From Owenia fusiformis (lineage: Eukaryota; Annelida; Polychaeta; Sabellida; Oweniidae): a stretch of 64,000 bases of DNA. The number at the start of each line of letters is the position of its first letter. Within the stretch, counting starts at the first letter, position 1. A model generated the notes under the pieces. It was not told the origin of the DNA. It did not search any database and was given only the letters and a program-made list of their open reading frames with translations. Made by a program: the position numbers and the translations under genes. Below, piece after piece: positions 18,801 to 27,915 of this stretch. The stretch spans positions 8,982,349 to 9,046,348 of the forward strand of contig CAIIXF020000010.1 in the NCBI GenBank assembly GCA_903813345.2, written 5' to 3'.

Positions 18801-21721
18801 ATTCAATGCAGAGAGGTAAACTGATGAATGAACTATTTGATGAGCTTGCACACTGTAAATAATACTCTCTATGTTCAATGCAGAGAGGTAAACTGATGAA
18901 TGAACTATTTGATGAGCTTGCGCACTGTAAATGTTACTCTCCATATTCAATGCAGAGAGGTAAACTGATGAATGAACTATTTGATGAGCTTGCACACTGT
19001 AAATAATACTCTCTATGTTCAATGCAGAGAGGTAAACTGATGAATGAACTATTTGATGAGCTTGCGCACTGTAAATGTTACTCTCCATATTCAATGCAGA
19101 GAGGTAAACTGATGAATGAACTATTCGATGAGTTTGCCCACTGTAAATGTTACTCTCCATATTCAATGCAGAGAGGTAAACTGATGAATGAACTATTTGA
19201 TGAGCTTGCACACTGTAAATAATACTCTCTATGTTCAATGCAGAGAGGTAAACTGATGAATGAACTATTTGATGAGCTTGCGCACTGTAAATGTTACTCT
19301 CCATATTCAATGCAGAGAGGTAAACTGATGAATGAACTATTTGATGAGCTTGCACACTGTAAATAATACTCTCTATGTTCAATGCAGAGAGGTAAACTGA
19401 TGAATGAACTATTTGATGAGCTTGCACACTGTAAATAATACTCTCTATGTTCAATGCAGAGAGGTAAACTGATGAATGAACTATTTGATGAGCTTGCGCA
19501 CTGTAAATGTTACTCTCCATATTCATTGCAGAGAGGTAAACTGATGAATGAACTATTTGATGAGCTTGCACACTGTAATAATACTCTCTATGTTCAATGC
19601 AGAGAGGTAAACTGATGAATGAACTATTTGATGAGCTTGCGCACTGTAAATGTTACTCTCCATATTCAATGCAGAGAGGTAAACTGATGAATGAACTATT
19701 TGATGAGCTGGCACACTGTAAATGTTACTCTCTATGTTCAATGCAGAGAGGTAAACTGATGAATGAACTATTTGATGAGCTTGCACACTGTAAATGTTTC
19801 TCTCCATATTCAATGCAGAGAGGTAAACTGATGAATGAACTATTTGATGAGCTGGCACACTGTAAATGTTACTCTCCATTTTCAATGTAGAGAGCATGGC
19901 AAACTAATGAATGAACTTTTTGATGAGCTGGCTCACTGTAAATCTTACTCTCCATATTCAATGCAGAGAGGTAAACTGATGAATGAACTATTTGATGAGC
20001 TGGCACACTGTAAATGTTACTCTCTATGTTCAATGCAGAGAGGTAAACTGATGAATGAACTATTTGATGAGCTTGCACACTGTAAATGTTACTCTCCATA
20101 TTCAATGCAGAGAGGTAAACTGATGAATGAACTATTTGATGAGCTGGCTGACTGAAATGTTACTCTCCGTGTTTAATGTAGAGAGCATGGCAAACTAATG
20201 AATGAACTTTTTGATGAGCTGGCACACTGTAAATGTTACTCTCCATGTTCAATGTACAGAGCATGGCAAACTAATGAATGAACTTTTTGATGAGGTGGCA
20301 CACTGTGAATGTTACTCTCCATGTTCAATGTACAGAGCATGGCAAACTAATGAATGAACTTTTTGATGAGCTGGCACACTGTAAATGTTACTCTCCATGT
20401 TCAATGTAGAGAGCATGGCAAACTAATGAATGAACTATTTGATGAGCTGCCTTACTGTAAATGTTACTCTCCATGTTCAATGTAGAGAGCATGGCAAACT
20501 AATGAATGAACTCTTTGATGAGCTGGCTCACTATAAATGTTACTCTCCATGTTCAGTGTAGAGAGCATGGTAATATAATGACAGTAGTGAATCATGAGTC
20601 TGTGATTTTCTATCCTTCGTAACACCTCGGCCATATTTGATCTACGGCAACCGCACGACAACTGTAGCTTCCCAAAATCGAGAGGAATATGCAGCATAAA
20701 ATATAGGGATAATAATGATGCATATATAATATATAGTATATATATTATATGTCGAATGTGATGCATTCTGATACTCATAGCATCTTTCTGTTTCTGAGAA
20801 GAAATGACATGTCATAGTTTATCATGATGAGTAGCAGATGTAGATTTTGGATATCGATTTTGTGAAGCTACGTCGACCGCCGTACGACCGCCGTAGAGCA
20901 ATTGTGACAAAGGCTTAAATCATAAGTTTTTTAAGTCTATTTATTAATCGATTTTGATTAGTCTAATCATTGATCTTTTCCTTGGAATGACAACCCATCT
21001 TGAACATTTTTATTTCATTTCTAAAATGAGTTTCAGTACTTCCAAGGCAGCCCTAAAGAGTGACAGACGACAATTGTAGATATAATTCTTGAATTCAAAT
21101 CGCATCCTTGGTATATATGGGTAATAACTAGGTGAATATTTCAAATGAAAATTTAACCAAAAATCAAATTGGCTAATTCGTCAATTCAATTAGGTTACAG
21201 TAATGAAATGTGATAAAAAAGTAAATTCAAATGCATAAAATCTGATTTTTGGGATTGGAATTTGGATTTCAAGAAAATAGTCTGTCACTGACTGATTTGA
21301 ACAAAAAAGAAAATAATAAAGAATAGTGAACACAACATCATATGTTTTTAATCTTGATGTAATACTCATCAGTTCATTAAACGTGTTGTTTTGAATATTG
21401 TATTGTTTTGTATTGAACTCTCCCACTCTTATTCGTTTTCTTTTGATTAACAGGATAAAAACATGTTATTAATACTAAAACGTGCACTATTACATACTTT
21501 ATGTAGTTTCCTCTCTTTAGTGGTGAGCCACGTACTGTAATATTCCTAATACACGGTGTAATAGTGTCAGTAATTTTTCTTTTTCCTGTTTGTCGTGTCT
21601 TCCATTCATGATGCAAAAAGTCATAATTTGAAACAAAAATCAAGGCTACCAAGAGTATGACAATGGCCATATTTATCTTAAAACATCTGATGTTTGGTTT
21701 ACAAAAAAATCTGCATGCCAT
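9310..21721 (-). CDS. HS6ST: Heparan-sulfate 6-O-sulfotransferase (complete three-exon model, 359 aa)
   Basis: Heparan-sulfate 6-O-sulfotransferases move sulfate from PAPS to the 6-O position of glucosamine in heparan sulfate, in the Golgi lumen, and so tune growth-factor binding. Exons on the minus strand are 21498-21721, 13863-14156 and 9310-9871, total 1080 nt. Exon 1 gives a type II signal anchor (MAIVILLVALIFV). Exon 2 carries the PAPS 5'-phosphosulfate loop HIQKTGGSTF (about residues 91-100) and RFSTGWVCGVHADWTEL. Exon 3 has the 3'-phosphate motif LREPIQRYMSEW (180-191), HVQRGATW and FGLTEFQ. Both junctions are phase 2 and read through conserved family sequence. The protein is shorter than the vertebrate HS6STs I recall (about 400-500 aa), mostly in stem and tail. 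Introns of 7.3 and 4.0 kb hold many repeats. Which vertebrate paralogue is closest cannot be told. Confidence 0.93.
10009..10287. mobile_element. Foldback MITE with GGCGGATC-type ends and 8-bp target duplication
   Basis: The terminal inverted repeats are TGGCGGATCTGGGGGG and CCCAGATCCGCCCCCG. Flanks CGTTTCAC (10001-10008) and CGTTTAAC (10288-10295) make an 8-bp duplication with one mismatch, as in hAT-type insertions. The interior repeats GGGCC-rich words (GGGCCTTTTTGG, AAAATGGGCC), an internal near-palindrome. The Gly/Pro-rich open frame through it is not a gene. It lies in HS6ST intron 2. Confidence 0.75.
11388..11464 (+). other. Possible orphan first exon
   Basis: An ATG frame reads MVLERNERGRFAKMPHTPQK and on to Glu, then a strong GTAAGT donor at 11465. 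It looks like a short coding first exon, inside the 2.55-kb inverted-end element and antisense to HS6ST. I find no following exon, so it may be chance or a relic of the element's own gene. Confidence 0.2.
12592..12813. mobile_element. Mariner-like MITE (TACAGGGTGTTTCATAA ends)
   Basis: TACAGGGTGTTTCATAACGA at the left is mirrored by TTATGAAACACCTTGTA at the right, with TA at both borders. About 220 bp, no coding content. It is nested in the larger element at 10439-12993. Confidence 0.7.
13019..13290. repeat. Dispersed MITE-like repeat, copy 1 (3' end lost)
   Basis: It shares about 230 bp with 22785-23022: GAATAGCCTGAC, AAAGTCAGATACCGT, TTTCATGGGA and CACAATATAGCGTCTTC. The second copy ends in the inverted GTCAGGCTATTCC, which is degenerate here. 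Confidence 0.7.
13431..13822. mobile_element. Foldback element with internal ~185-bp direct duplication
   Basis: The ends GGACGATTCCCGGTTTGGAG and CTCCAAACCGGCGAGAATCG followed by TCC are inverted. Inside, two direct half-units (about 13440-13625 and 13626-13800) share ATATTACCCAAATTAAA and GAAGCAGGGATAA. Its right end is 41 bp from the HS6ST exon at 13863. Confidence 0.75.
13863..14156 (-). CDS. HS6ST: HS6ST exon 2 (PAPS-binding)
   Basis: The acceptor TTTTCTTACAG lies just before 14156 and donor GTAACT after 13863. The 294 nt encode HFDPNENKVIVFLHIQKTGG, then the Cys-rich KCKCKLKAKSCRC and SGRFSTGWVCGVHADWTEL. The PAPS loop Lys-Thr-Gly-Gly is intact. Phase 2 at both ends matches exons 1 and 3. 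Confidence 0.95.
14170..14235. repeat. GC-rich inverted repeat, left member
   Basis: ATAATGAAAACACGCGCTAC followed by alternating GCGC-type words recurs inverted at 16230-16285. Homology continues on the inner side (CCCAGGGACATGTATAA here, matched inverted at 16200-16215). The start lies only 14 bp upstream of HS6ST exon 2, inside the region expected for its branch point. Confidence 0.6.
14236..15325. other. HS6ST intron 1 sequence without a recognised gene
   Basis: No coding frame or structural RNA seen. CCAGGGGGGTTC and GACCCCCCCCCTGGG near 15210-15270 form a weak inverted pair, probably another decayed foldback element. Confidence 0.35.
15326..15554. mobile_element. Small foldback element, copy 2, interrupted by a hAT-like MITE
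   Basis: Ends TACCCCCATAAA and TTTATGGGGATA match the copy at 907-1086. Its homology to that copy is split at CCCCCACAAC, which appears on both sides of the inserted element at 15371-15509. Confidence 0.7.
15371..15509. mobile_element. Nested hAT-like MITE (CAGGCCCGTAGCCAG ends)
   Basis: It begins CAGGCCCGTAGCCAG and ends CTGGCTACGGGC plus AAG, ends I recall from hAT-type elements of marine invertebrates. CCCCCACAAC flanks it on both sides (15361-15370 and 15510-15519) while the homologous site at about 945 has it once, so the insertion and its duplication are visible directly. Confidence 0.85.
16230..16285. repeat. GC-rich inverted repeat, right member
   Basis: Alternating GCGTTAGTGCGCTAGCGCG words ending in GTGTTTTCATTATAACC, the inverted partner of 14170-14235. 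Together they bracket about 2.1 kb of intron. They may be two copies of one small element or the ends of one larger element. Confidence 0.6.
16286..16843. other. HS6ST intron 1 sequence without a recognised feature
   Basis: AT-rich. No convincing open frame, repeat or RNA gene was noticed. Confidence 0.35.
16844..16995. mobile_element. Foldback MITE
   Basis: GCATGCGCGAATTCAACTGA on the left is mirrored by TCAGTTGAATTCGCGAATGC on the right, with about 100 bp between. It ends some 50 bp before the satellite array. Confidence 0.7.
17045..20565. repeat. 72-bp satellite array, about 49 units, with higher-order structure
   Basis: Each 72-bp unit contains AATGCAGAGAGGTAAACTGA and GAACTATTTGATGAGC. 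Two main variants alternate, one with AAATGTTACTCTCCATATTC and one with AAATAATACTCTCTATGTTC. A 71-bp variant (GTAATAAT) marks positions 17273, 18136 and 19575, spaced 863 and 1439 bp (12 and 20 units less one base). The stretch before each mark repeats almost exactly, so blocks have been copied as higher-order units. Units at both edges are more diverged (for example GAGCATGGCAAACTAATGAA after 19890), as expected when an array is homogenised from within. Because 72 is a multiple of three, long frames run open on both strands (24-residue repeats); I do not regard them as genes. It lies in HS6ST intron 1. Confidence 0.95.
20627..20912. mobile_element. MITE family with CTACGGC...GTAGCTTC ends, copy 1
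   Basis: The left end has GATCTACGGCAACCGCACGA and GTAGCTTCCCAAAATCGA; the right end has ATCGATTTTGTGAAGCTACG and CGTACGACCGCCGTAGAGC. A related shorter copy lies at 33195-33355 in the receptor gene. It is in HS6ST intron 1. Confidence 0.7.
20913..21497. other. HS6ST intron 1, 5' part
   Basis: AT-rich intronic sequence between the MITE and exon 1. No repeat or RNA gene recognised. Confidence 0.35.
21498..21721 (-). CDS. HS6ST: HS6ST exon 1 (signal anchor)
   Basis: The ATG at 21719-21721 opens a short basic cytoplasmic tail, a hydrophobic anchor (INMAIVILLVALIFVSNY) and a polar stem. A GTATGT donor follows 21498. The phase-2 end fits exon 2 exactly, giving KRLHFDPNENKVIVFLHIQK across the junction, like the Leu-Arg-Phe-Asp run before the PAPS loop in known HS6STs. 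Another Met in the anchor (INMAI) is less likely to be the start. Membership rests on type II topology, phase and position, so it is a little less certain than exons 2 and 3. Confidence 0.8.
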
Positions 21722-22437
21722 AATTGATAATTTGTATGATGTACTAAATAGCTTTTACGGCGATGCCTTTATTGTTAGCGGTAGAGCTGTAATAGCCGAT
21801 GATAATTCGAAGTCTGACATTTTCTAATTTTGAGCTCACACATATAATTGTGTAATTGTATAATTGAGTACAGTGAATGCATATTTACTAGTCACACTTG
21901 CTTCAATTCATAGCGAAATCGACAGATAGAAACTGACCGAATTCCCGATATCCTACCCCGTATTACTGTAGGCTATAAGCACAGTGACCTACAGAGGGCG
22001 CTATCACAAACAAGTACTGCACGAACCGATAAATTCCCGGGTATTGTAACGCCCTTGGTTAGTTCTATATCAAGTGTGTTTCATCTTTTTATGACAGAAT
22101 CTAATGTTTGGGTTGAGGGTACTTGAAGTCAGACGGACAGAAATACTTAAAATTGAACTTTCATTCTCAAAAAAGTGTAACATTTTTGCTATTATAATTC
22201 AGACTGTCAGCCAAGATAAAAACTGCCTTCCTGTTAATTAAAAAAAACAAGACATTTTTGTCAGTAAACAACACAGATAATGTGATTTTTTGTTTGTTCA
22301 TATTGTTGTAATAAGAATATACCGTGAGTCAAACATCACTTCCAACACGCGCCGAACTAGCCATGAAACATCATTTCCATTTCCGTGGGTAATGTCACAA
22401 TTTTTACTAAAATTATCAGTTATATCCCGTAGTAAAG
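21722..22437. promoter_or_regulatory. Divergent upstream region of HS6ST (part)
   Basis: About 1.6 kb (21722-23347) separates the start codons of HS6ST and the glycosyltransferase, which point away from each other. Promoters of both should lie here. I see no clear TATA box or initiator that decides a start. The second half is occupied by two foldback elements. Confidence 0.35.
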
Positions 22438-22688
22438 GCCCCCTCACATATGAACGAATCCCCCAAACGCAATCTTGCAAATTATCAGTTCTGGCGATTG
22501 GAAACGTAAACATGCGAGCTGAAGCGCATCTTTGGCATGTTTCCGAAGCTTTCCGAAGGAATTCTTCCACAGACACACACCCCAGCGATGTACAACGTAC
22601 AAATGCTAATGGAAGCGAATTTTACTCAAGCCCCATTCGCAAAACTACGTTTAGTGGATTCGTTCATATGTGAGGGGGGGGGGGGGGG
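22438..22688. mobile_element. Foldback MITE between two divergent genes
   Basis: The left end GGCCCCCTCACATATGAACG is mirrored by CGTTCATATGTGAGGGGGG on the right. Inner sequence continues the palindrome (CCCAAACGCAATCTTG against CAAAACTACGTTTAG). No coding content. Confidence 0.75.
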
Positions 22689-22784
22689 TTAATGCCAACA
22701 AACCGAGTGCCACGGAAAGTATCACTTGGAGAGGGTGTCTATGTTCAACTTGCAGATTCAGCTATGAATTCCGGGCTATTTCAC

Positions 22785-23022
22785 ACCGGAATAGCCTGAC
22801 AGCGGTAAAGTCAGATACCGTTGTCACAAATGGCAGACCGTCGCTTCAACTGTTTAATCGCGTGGTCCTCATTTCATGGGATTTTATCGTCGCTATTTCC
22901 GTGCATGTATTAAGCTCTTGTGATGATATTTCATATGTAATCACAATTTCGATCAAATTGGGTCGTGAATCGCCACAATAAATCGTCACAATATAGCGTC
23001 TTCGATATCGTCAGGCTATTCC
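22785..23022. mobile_element. MITE-like dispersed repeat, copy 2 (complete)
   Basis: Ends are GGAATAGCCTGAC and GTCAGGCTATTCC, a perfect inverted pair. It is homologous to 13019-13290. It lies about 330 bp upstream of the glycosyltransferase start. Confidence 0.75.
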
Positions 23023-23347
23023 TTGTGATTTTTGAATCGCAACACTTGACGATCAAAGAATATCGATACTCTATGTGTACAAAGTAGACTAAAGATTTAA
23101 TAATCACAGTGACCATGGTAGTCACCAATTAATAAAACCATTTACCGTTACGGTTAAAAAGCAGTAAGAGTTGGCAAACGATTATTTATTTTGATCATAT
23201 AGAGCAGCTATAGCATGTAAATGTACAAGGTAGATTCATGCACCCGTGACTAATCAGTGAATAGAGTATTGTGCAAAGGGTTTTTACAGTTAGAGATCTC
23301 ATATATGGACTGTACATATATTGCTAATTTTCATACTCGACAGAAAG

Positions 23348-24391
23348 ATGAAATGCTTATACGGAAATAATAGATTAAAATATTTGGTGGCATGTACAAC
23401 GGGAGCTTTCGTATTAGCTATGTTTTTATGGAGCGGGCACATCAAAACATACGTAGATGTATCCACATATCATTCGGGGGTCGATAAACAGATTCATGAA
23501 CGAACAAAATGTGATTGCGATGATGGAGTAAATAAAAGTAAGACATTCAAGAATGTTGAAGTTAAAGCAACCCCAAATGATTTTAAAGTGCCTAACATCG
23601 TACATTACTGCTGGTATTCTAATATGTCCAAGGAATGGACCTTCACACAATATCTAAGCGTTCTCAGTGTTCATAGGTTCATTAAACCATCTATGATATT
23701 ATTCCAAACAAATTATCCACCTCATGGTTACTACTGGAATCGAACGGTATCAATACCAGGGCTCACCATTGTAAAACGAACGCCAACGAAAAAACTTTTC
23801 TGGAAGAGACTTAATTTCCCTTATGAGACAACTGCCTGTAATTTAGATCGTCTGCTTTTTCTCAACACAACAGGAGGAATGGTACTCGATACAGACGTAA
23901 TTGCAGTTCGATCGTTTGACCCACTACGGAAATATAGTGCCACTATGGGTTCTCAAAACAGGAGATATTTCTATGACCTCTGCGGAGGAATAATAATCGC
24001 AGAACCCGGTTCTACTTTCATTAAATTATGGATTAATAGTTTTATTGATGATTATCGCCCGGACATATGGGCGTTCAACAGTGGGCGACAACCGGCATAC
24101 ATCGGGGTTTTCCGCTTCCCCGAGAGTCTTCATATAGAAAGGACTTCCCTAAATCTTCCAGGTTGGGAGCACACCGAACAAATATTCGCCCAGAAATATG
24201 ATTGGACAAATAACTATGCTATTCATCTGTTTCTTCGAAAGTGGAAACAACACAAGGACTATAAACCTATACCAACAGAAATGGGGGTAGGGACTGCAAA
24301 TACCACTTTTGGTGAAATTGCTCGATTAGTTCTGTACGGTTCAACAGATCTTTTTAAAGATGGCGCAAAGCGCCCGGATGTTGTACTTTAA
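23348..24391 (+). CDS. Golgi glycosyltransferase with DXD motif (alpha-1,4-galactosyltransferase / GT32-like, 347 aa)
   Basis: A type II membrane protein: short basic tail, hydrophobic anchor at about residues 11-29, a Cys- and Lys-containing stem, then a catalytic domain. The domain opens with VPNIVHYCWYS (about 81-91) and contains GGMVLDTDVIAVRSFDPL, where DTD (181-183) is the DXD that binds metal and nucleotide sugar in this family. It resembles sugar-binding DXD transferases related to alpha-1,4-galactosyltransferase and alpha-1,4-GlcNAc transferase. Donor and acceptor cannot be predicted. The start is ATG 23348; the frame continues upstream only without another ATG. Single exon, stop at 24389-24391. 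It is divergent from HS6ST, another Golgi glycan enzyme. Confidence 0.85.
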   Translation: MKCLYGNNRLKYLVACTTGAFVLAMFLWSGHIKTYVDVSTYHSGVDKQIHERTKCDCDDGVNKSKTFKNVEVKATPNDFKVPNIVHYCWYSNMSKEWTFTQYLSVLSVHRFIKPSMILFQTNYPPHGYYWNRTVSIPGLTIVKRTPTKKLFWKRLNFPYETTACNLDRLLFLNTTGGMVLDTDVIAVRSFDPLRKYSATMGSQNRRYFYDLCGGIIIAEPGSTFIKLWINSFIDDYRPDIWAFNSGRQPAYIGVFRFPESLHIERTSLNLPGWEHTEQIFAQKYDWTNNYAIHLFLRKWKQHKDYKPIPTEMGVGTANTTFGEIARLVLYGSTDLFKDGAKRPDVVL

Positions 24392-24758
24392 AAGATGTAA
24401 CATGTGTTTATTTAAAAAAATTTGACCCGAAACATTTTGTAGGGCTTCAATTAATGGATTATTTTGGGCATTTTTGGGCATTTCTGCGTTTTTCTGACTT
24501 GAAATGTGGGCCCCTTTCTAGCTTCTTGATCTGTCAGTGAATGTTTGTCAATGGAACTAAAAATCTAACTGTAAGTCGATATCTGTAGAACAAAATTCAA
24601 CAACATTTTGTATTGTTTAAGAATATTTTATTTTGAATATCATGAATGACAATATCATTATACGAGTAATATAAAGATTTTAATATAAGTTATATTGGGA
24701 TCGAAAGCTGTACATAGTCTTATGTTTTATTGCGTGACAGTTGAAAGCGCGTGGTAAG
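24392..24758. other. 3' flank of the glycosyltransferase
   Basis: AT-rich, with TATTTTGGGCATTTTTGGGC at 24460 as a tiny local duplication. No gene seen. Confidence 0.35.
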
Positions 24759-24762
24759 GTAA

Positions 24763-24903
24763 TGCCGTGGTCACATATGCTCCGATTTTCAGCACCGGCG
24801 CCCGGCCGATTGAGTATTGTGTTCAAAATTGAATACAATATTGAACAAAACACTCAATCGGCCGGGCGCCGTAGTAAAAATCAGAGCAAATGTGACCACG
24901 GCA
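24763..24903. mobile_element. Harbinger-like hairpin MITE with TAA target duplication
   Basis: TGCCGTGGTCACATATGCTC and GAGCAAATGTGACCACGGCA are inverted ends, with further pairing inward (CGCCCGGCCGATTGAGT against ACTCAATCGGCCGGGCG). The trinucleotide TAA flanks both sides (24760-24762 and 24904-24906), as in PIF/Harbinger insertions. Almost the whole 141 bp can fold as one hairpin. Confidence 0.85.
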
Positions 24904-24926
24904 TAAGGTAAGGTAAGGTAAGGTAA
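24904..24926 (+). repeat. (AAGGT)n microsatellite
   Basis: Four copies of AAGGT directly after the hairpin element, with another copy before it at about 24755. The element landed beside, or seeded, the pentanucleotide run. Confidence 0.8.
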
Positions 24927-24941
24927 AACTCGAGGGTGATT

Positions 24942-25656
24942 AAAAAGACCACGTGCAGTATGACAAGTGATTTTAGACAGTCATATCTTTCACCATGAGC
25001 ACCTTCTGGCCCTAAATAAAATGGCTTTTATTAAAACAATATGTTTTTTTCAAGTGAAGTCCCCATGATAGTAAAATATTAATCCAACTCTCTGAAAAAT
25101 TATGGATTAGGGCCCCACCTTGGCACTTTTTGAAAAATGTTAGGCTTATTTTCTAAAAAGAGGATCTTGTTTTTCTCAATTTAAATATATCGAAAGTCTC
25201 CTCTACACTATATAAACAATTTCTGAAAAGGGGATGGGTATTGAATTGAGTTAAAGTTAAAAACCACATATCCCATGTTATTTTCCCATAGGGAAAACTC
25301 GTGCTATCCATTGTTTTCAGCATAATCTTGGTCATCAAAAATTGATATCTTCAAAACTAGACTTTCAATACCATATGCATTCTATTTTTGAACATGTCTT
25401 AGACCCCTTGTTGAATAATGTTTTCATGCAATAAAAATCAGAAAAAGAAGATCCTCTTTTGAGTAAATAGGTTCAATATTCTGAAAAAATTGACATATTC
25501 ATAATTTTTCGAATTGTTTGATTTATATTTTTATCATCGTGGGTACTTCACTTGAAAGAAAACATTGTTTTAACCACTGTACTTATGCCCAGAAAGTACT
25601 CATGGTGAAAGATATGACCCTCTAAAATCACTTGCCATACTGCACGTGGTCCTTCA
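24942..25656. mobile_element. 0.7-kb inverted-repeat element
   Basis: The left arm has GACCACGTGCAGTATGACAA, GTGATTTTAGA and CTTTCACCATGAG. The right arm has the reverse complement of each (TTGCCATACTGCACGTGGTC and so on). Pairing continues inward: TTCAAGTGAAGTCCCC against GTACTTCACTTGAAAG. Most of the element forms two long arms; no coding frame. Confidence 0.75.
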
Positions 25657-27179
25657 TTGCTTCAGAAAGATCTGGTTTAGTTTCTAGATATTTTTATACG
25701 TAATGTCTGTAACAATACCCTTGATAGTGAACTTGACAGTGAAGTATAGTTAAAACTACACACACTGCGAATATAATATACGGTATAAAGCGCAGGTCAA
25801 TTTACCTGAGATACGGTATAACGCAAATTCAAGTTCCTTGTGTTGTACCTTCTCATTAACCTATGTATACTACATTCTGAGTTTTTGTAGGTTAAACTAT
25901 GAGATTTTCTGTCAAGTTCACTGTCTATGATATTGTTATATTATTTGCTCCATATTGCACCCCGCCCTTTGCAAGTATTTTCAAACGTTGTAATTATTGA
26001 GAACTTTTTTTATTTAGCATTAATCTTCATATATATCGATTTCTATTACTATATTTTATTTTATTTAAAATTTTAAAGTACGCCTGTGTAATCGAGGTCC
26101 ACAACTTAGTGGAGGTGTGGACCTCAATAATGCCTGTGTACTTGGCGAACGTCACTGCGTATACGGTATATTTCATAACAGGCTCAATAACTTGACAACG
26201 GTTAATATCAATAAACATTTTGAGGTGTACCACCCACCCATGTAACTAACAACACCACTTGTTATTCGGCATTGTGTTAATTGCAATGTGTCTCATATGA
26301 TAACTCATATGATAACATTTATTAGGAAGTAGTCACTAAATATGGCATATTATGGCTGCATGATAACCGTCTTGCCCTATCTCTGTGAAGCGTAGCAGTT
26401 AAAACATTCTAAAGAGCTGAATCATGGGCTTTCAAAAGAATGAGAACTTCAAAATGACCAATGCCATGCTCCCCTTTTTGATAATATTTCAAAGAATTTG
26501 AGATAAATGTATATGGTTTTAGTATTATCTTGAAGAAAAATCAATTTTGAATATGATTTAAGCACAAAACATATTTAATCTCATTAAAACTAAACAAAAG
26601 GAGCCATAAGAAAAAGAGGTATCAAAAAATGATCTCTTCAGATGTTGCATTGTGGGTAATTATTCAAGAAGACATTCCAATAAAAATATAATTTAAGGGA
26701 AAATGTTTACTTTCATTATTGCCATAATTATGATGAATTCCATTTTATATTAAATTATCAAGTTTTTATTTCTAAGTTATTACTTTAATCATATATGGAA
26801 AGTACAAAATAAGATCTTTCTTGGAATGTGTACAGGAAGCATTTTTTCTCCGATTTTGAAAACCCAAGGCAATACTTAATATGGGAAGTTGCATGAAAGC
26901 CCATCTGTTGAAAGTCCATCAATGGTTTAGTGCTCAGTAGTGAATAGTTCACGTGCGCAAAATATCATATAATCTGATTGGTTTTAACTTACAGTCACGC
27001 ATGCGCGCATGTGCCATGTATTTTTCTAGTCAATGAAACGAAAATGATATACCAACAAAAATTGCGGACCAAATGCAGAATAAACCATTTTGAATCAAAT
27101 CAAGATTTTTGCCTAAAATAGCAAAGCTTCGTTAGTGCAAATCTCTCCGTGAGATAAGAGTCTTAGGCGTCTATATTGT
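25657..27179. other. 1.5-kb intergenic region without recognised features
   Basis: AT-rich. A short inverted pair GAGGTCCAC/GTGGACCTC lies at 26094-26126. No open frame resembling a protein family and no structural RNA was recognised. Confidence 0.35.
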
Positions 27180-27715
27180 ATTGTATCCTTTATTACCACA
27201 AGTGTATATTGTGAGTACATTTACAATTTTTGTTTTGCATTAACAATAAAATCACATTTGCATAAGCATGTTACGCTTTGCATACATTAGAAATACAGCT
27301 TTGGCTTTTAAAATCATTGCTTCATCATTGTCTGATTTGAAAGTTTGAAATATAATGTCATCATTACCAATTCTAAATAAATTGAGAAGTGCAACTCTTT
27401 CCGCATCTATGGAATTGCAGAAACGCTCACTCATAAGTATATTGAATTGTTCTTCGTGATTTTCTGGAAATGATGTCAATTTAGATGACACTTTATGAAA
27501 CATATCACGCGTTAACAAATCATATCTACTACAGTCCATTATAACATGCTGTTCATCCTCCACAAGTGCGACCTCTTCACTGCAAATCACACAAAGTCTA
27601 TCTTGGATAGCCAGGCGTTCGTATCTGCCAGTTTCAATTCGGATTGGGGAGACGCCACAGCTTTAGGATGCAAATGCTCTTCTGTCTAATAATGATAGAC
27701 TGGACTAGTTCTTTT
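27180..27715 (-). mobile_element. 3' end of a non-LTR retrotransposon (truncated)
   Basis: The minus strand reads CGVSPIRIETGRYERLAIQD and RLCVICSEEVALVEDEQHVI, then MDCSRYD. This CX2C...HX4C-type zinc motif is typical of the C-terminus of LINE-encoded proteins. The frame runs from about 27670 to a stop at 27252; upstream codons are decayed. It lies just downstream of the GPCR gene. Confidence 0.7.
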
Positions 27716-27915
27716 TCAGGAGGCTACTTCGCTTAGGTTTTAATTTAACTACTCTCTTCCCGAAGACTGGGCGATGTAGTATCGCGCCCTAAACTAGCTG
27801 TGGAACGTTATCTCCATTTCCCATCCATTAAAAGAAATGTCATCATTTTTTATACTGAAATGATCAGTTATTTTCCGTATTAGTGTATATTATATATTTT
27901 ATGTTGTGCGCTATA
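27716..27915. other. 3' flank of the GPCR gene
   Basis: Short AT-rich segment between the GPCR stop codon and the LINE remnant. It should hold the GPCR 3' UTR; no clear AATAAA was identified. Confidence 0.3.

Noticed and set aside
17251-19897. Long open frames on both strands with 24-residue repeats
   Set aside because: They follow from a 72-bp tandem unit whose length is a multiple of three; frames break wherever a 71-bp unit occurs, and no start, splice or family signal supports a protein.
17045-20565. Hammerhead ribozyme in the satellite unit (CTGATGA present)
   Set aside because: The required GAAA and matching stems are not in place; only the CTGATGA word matches.
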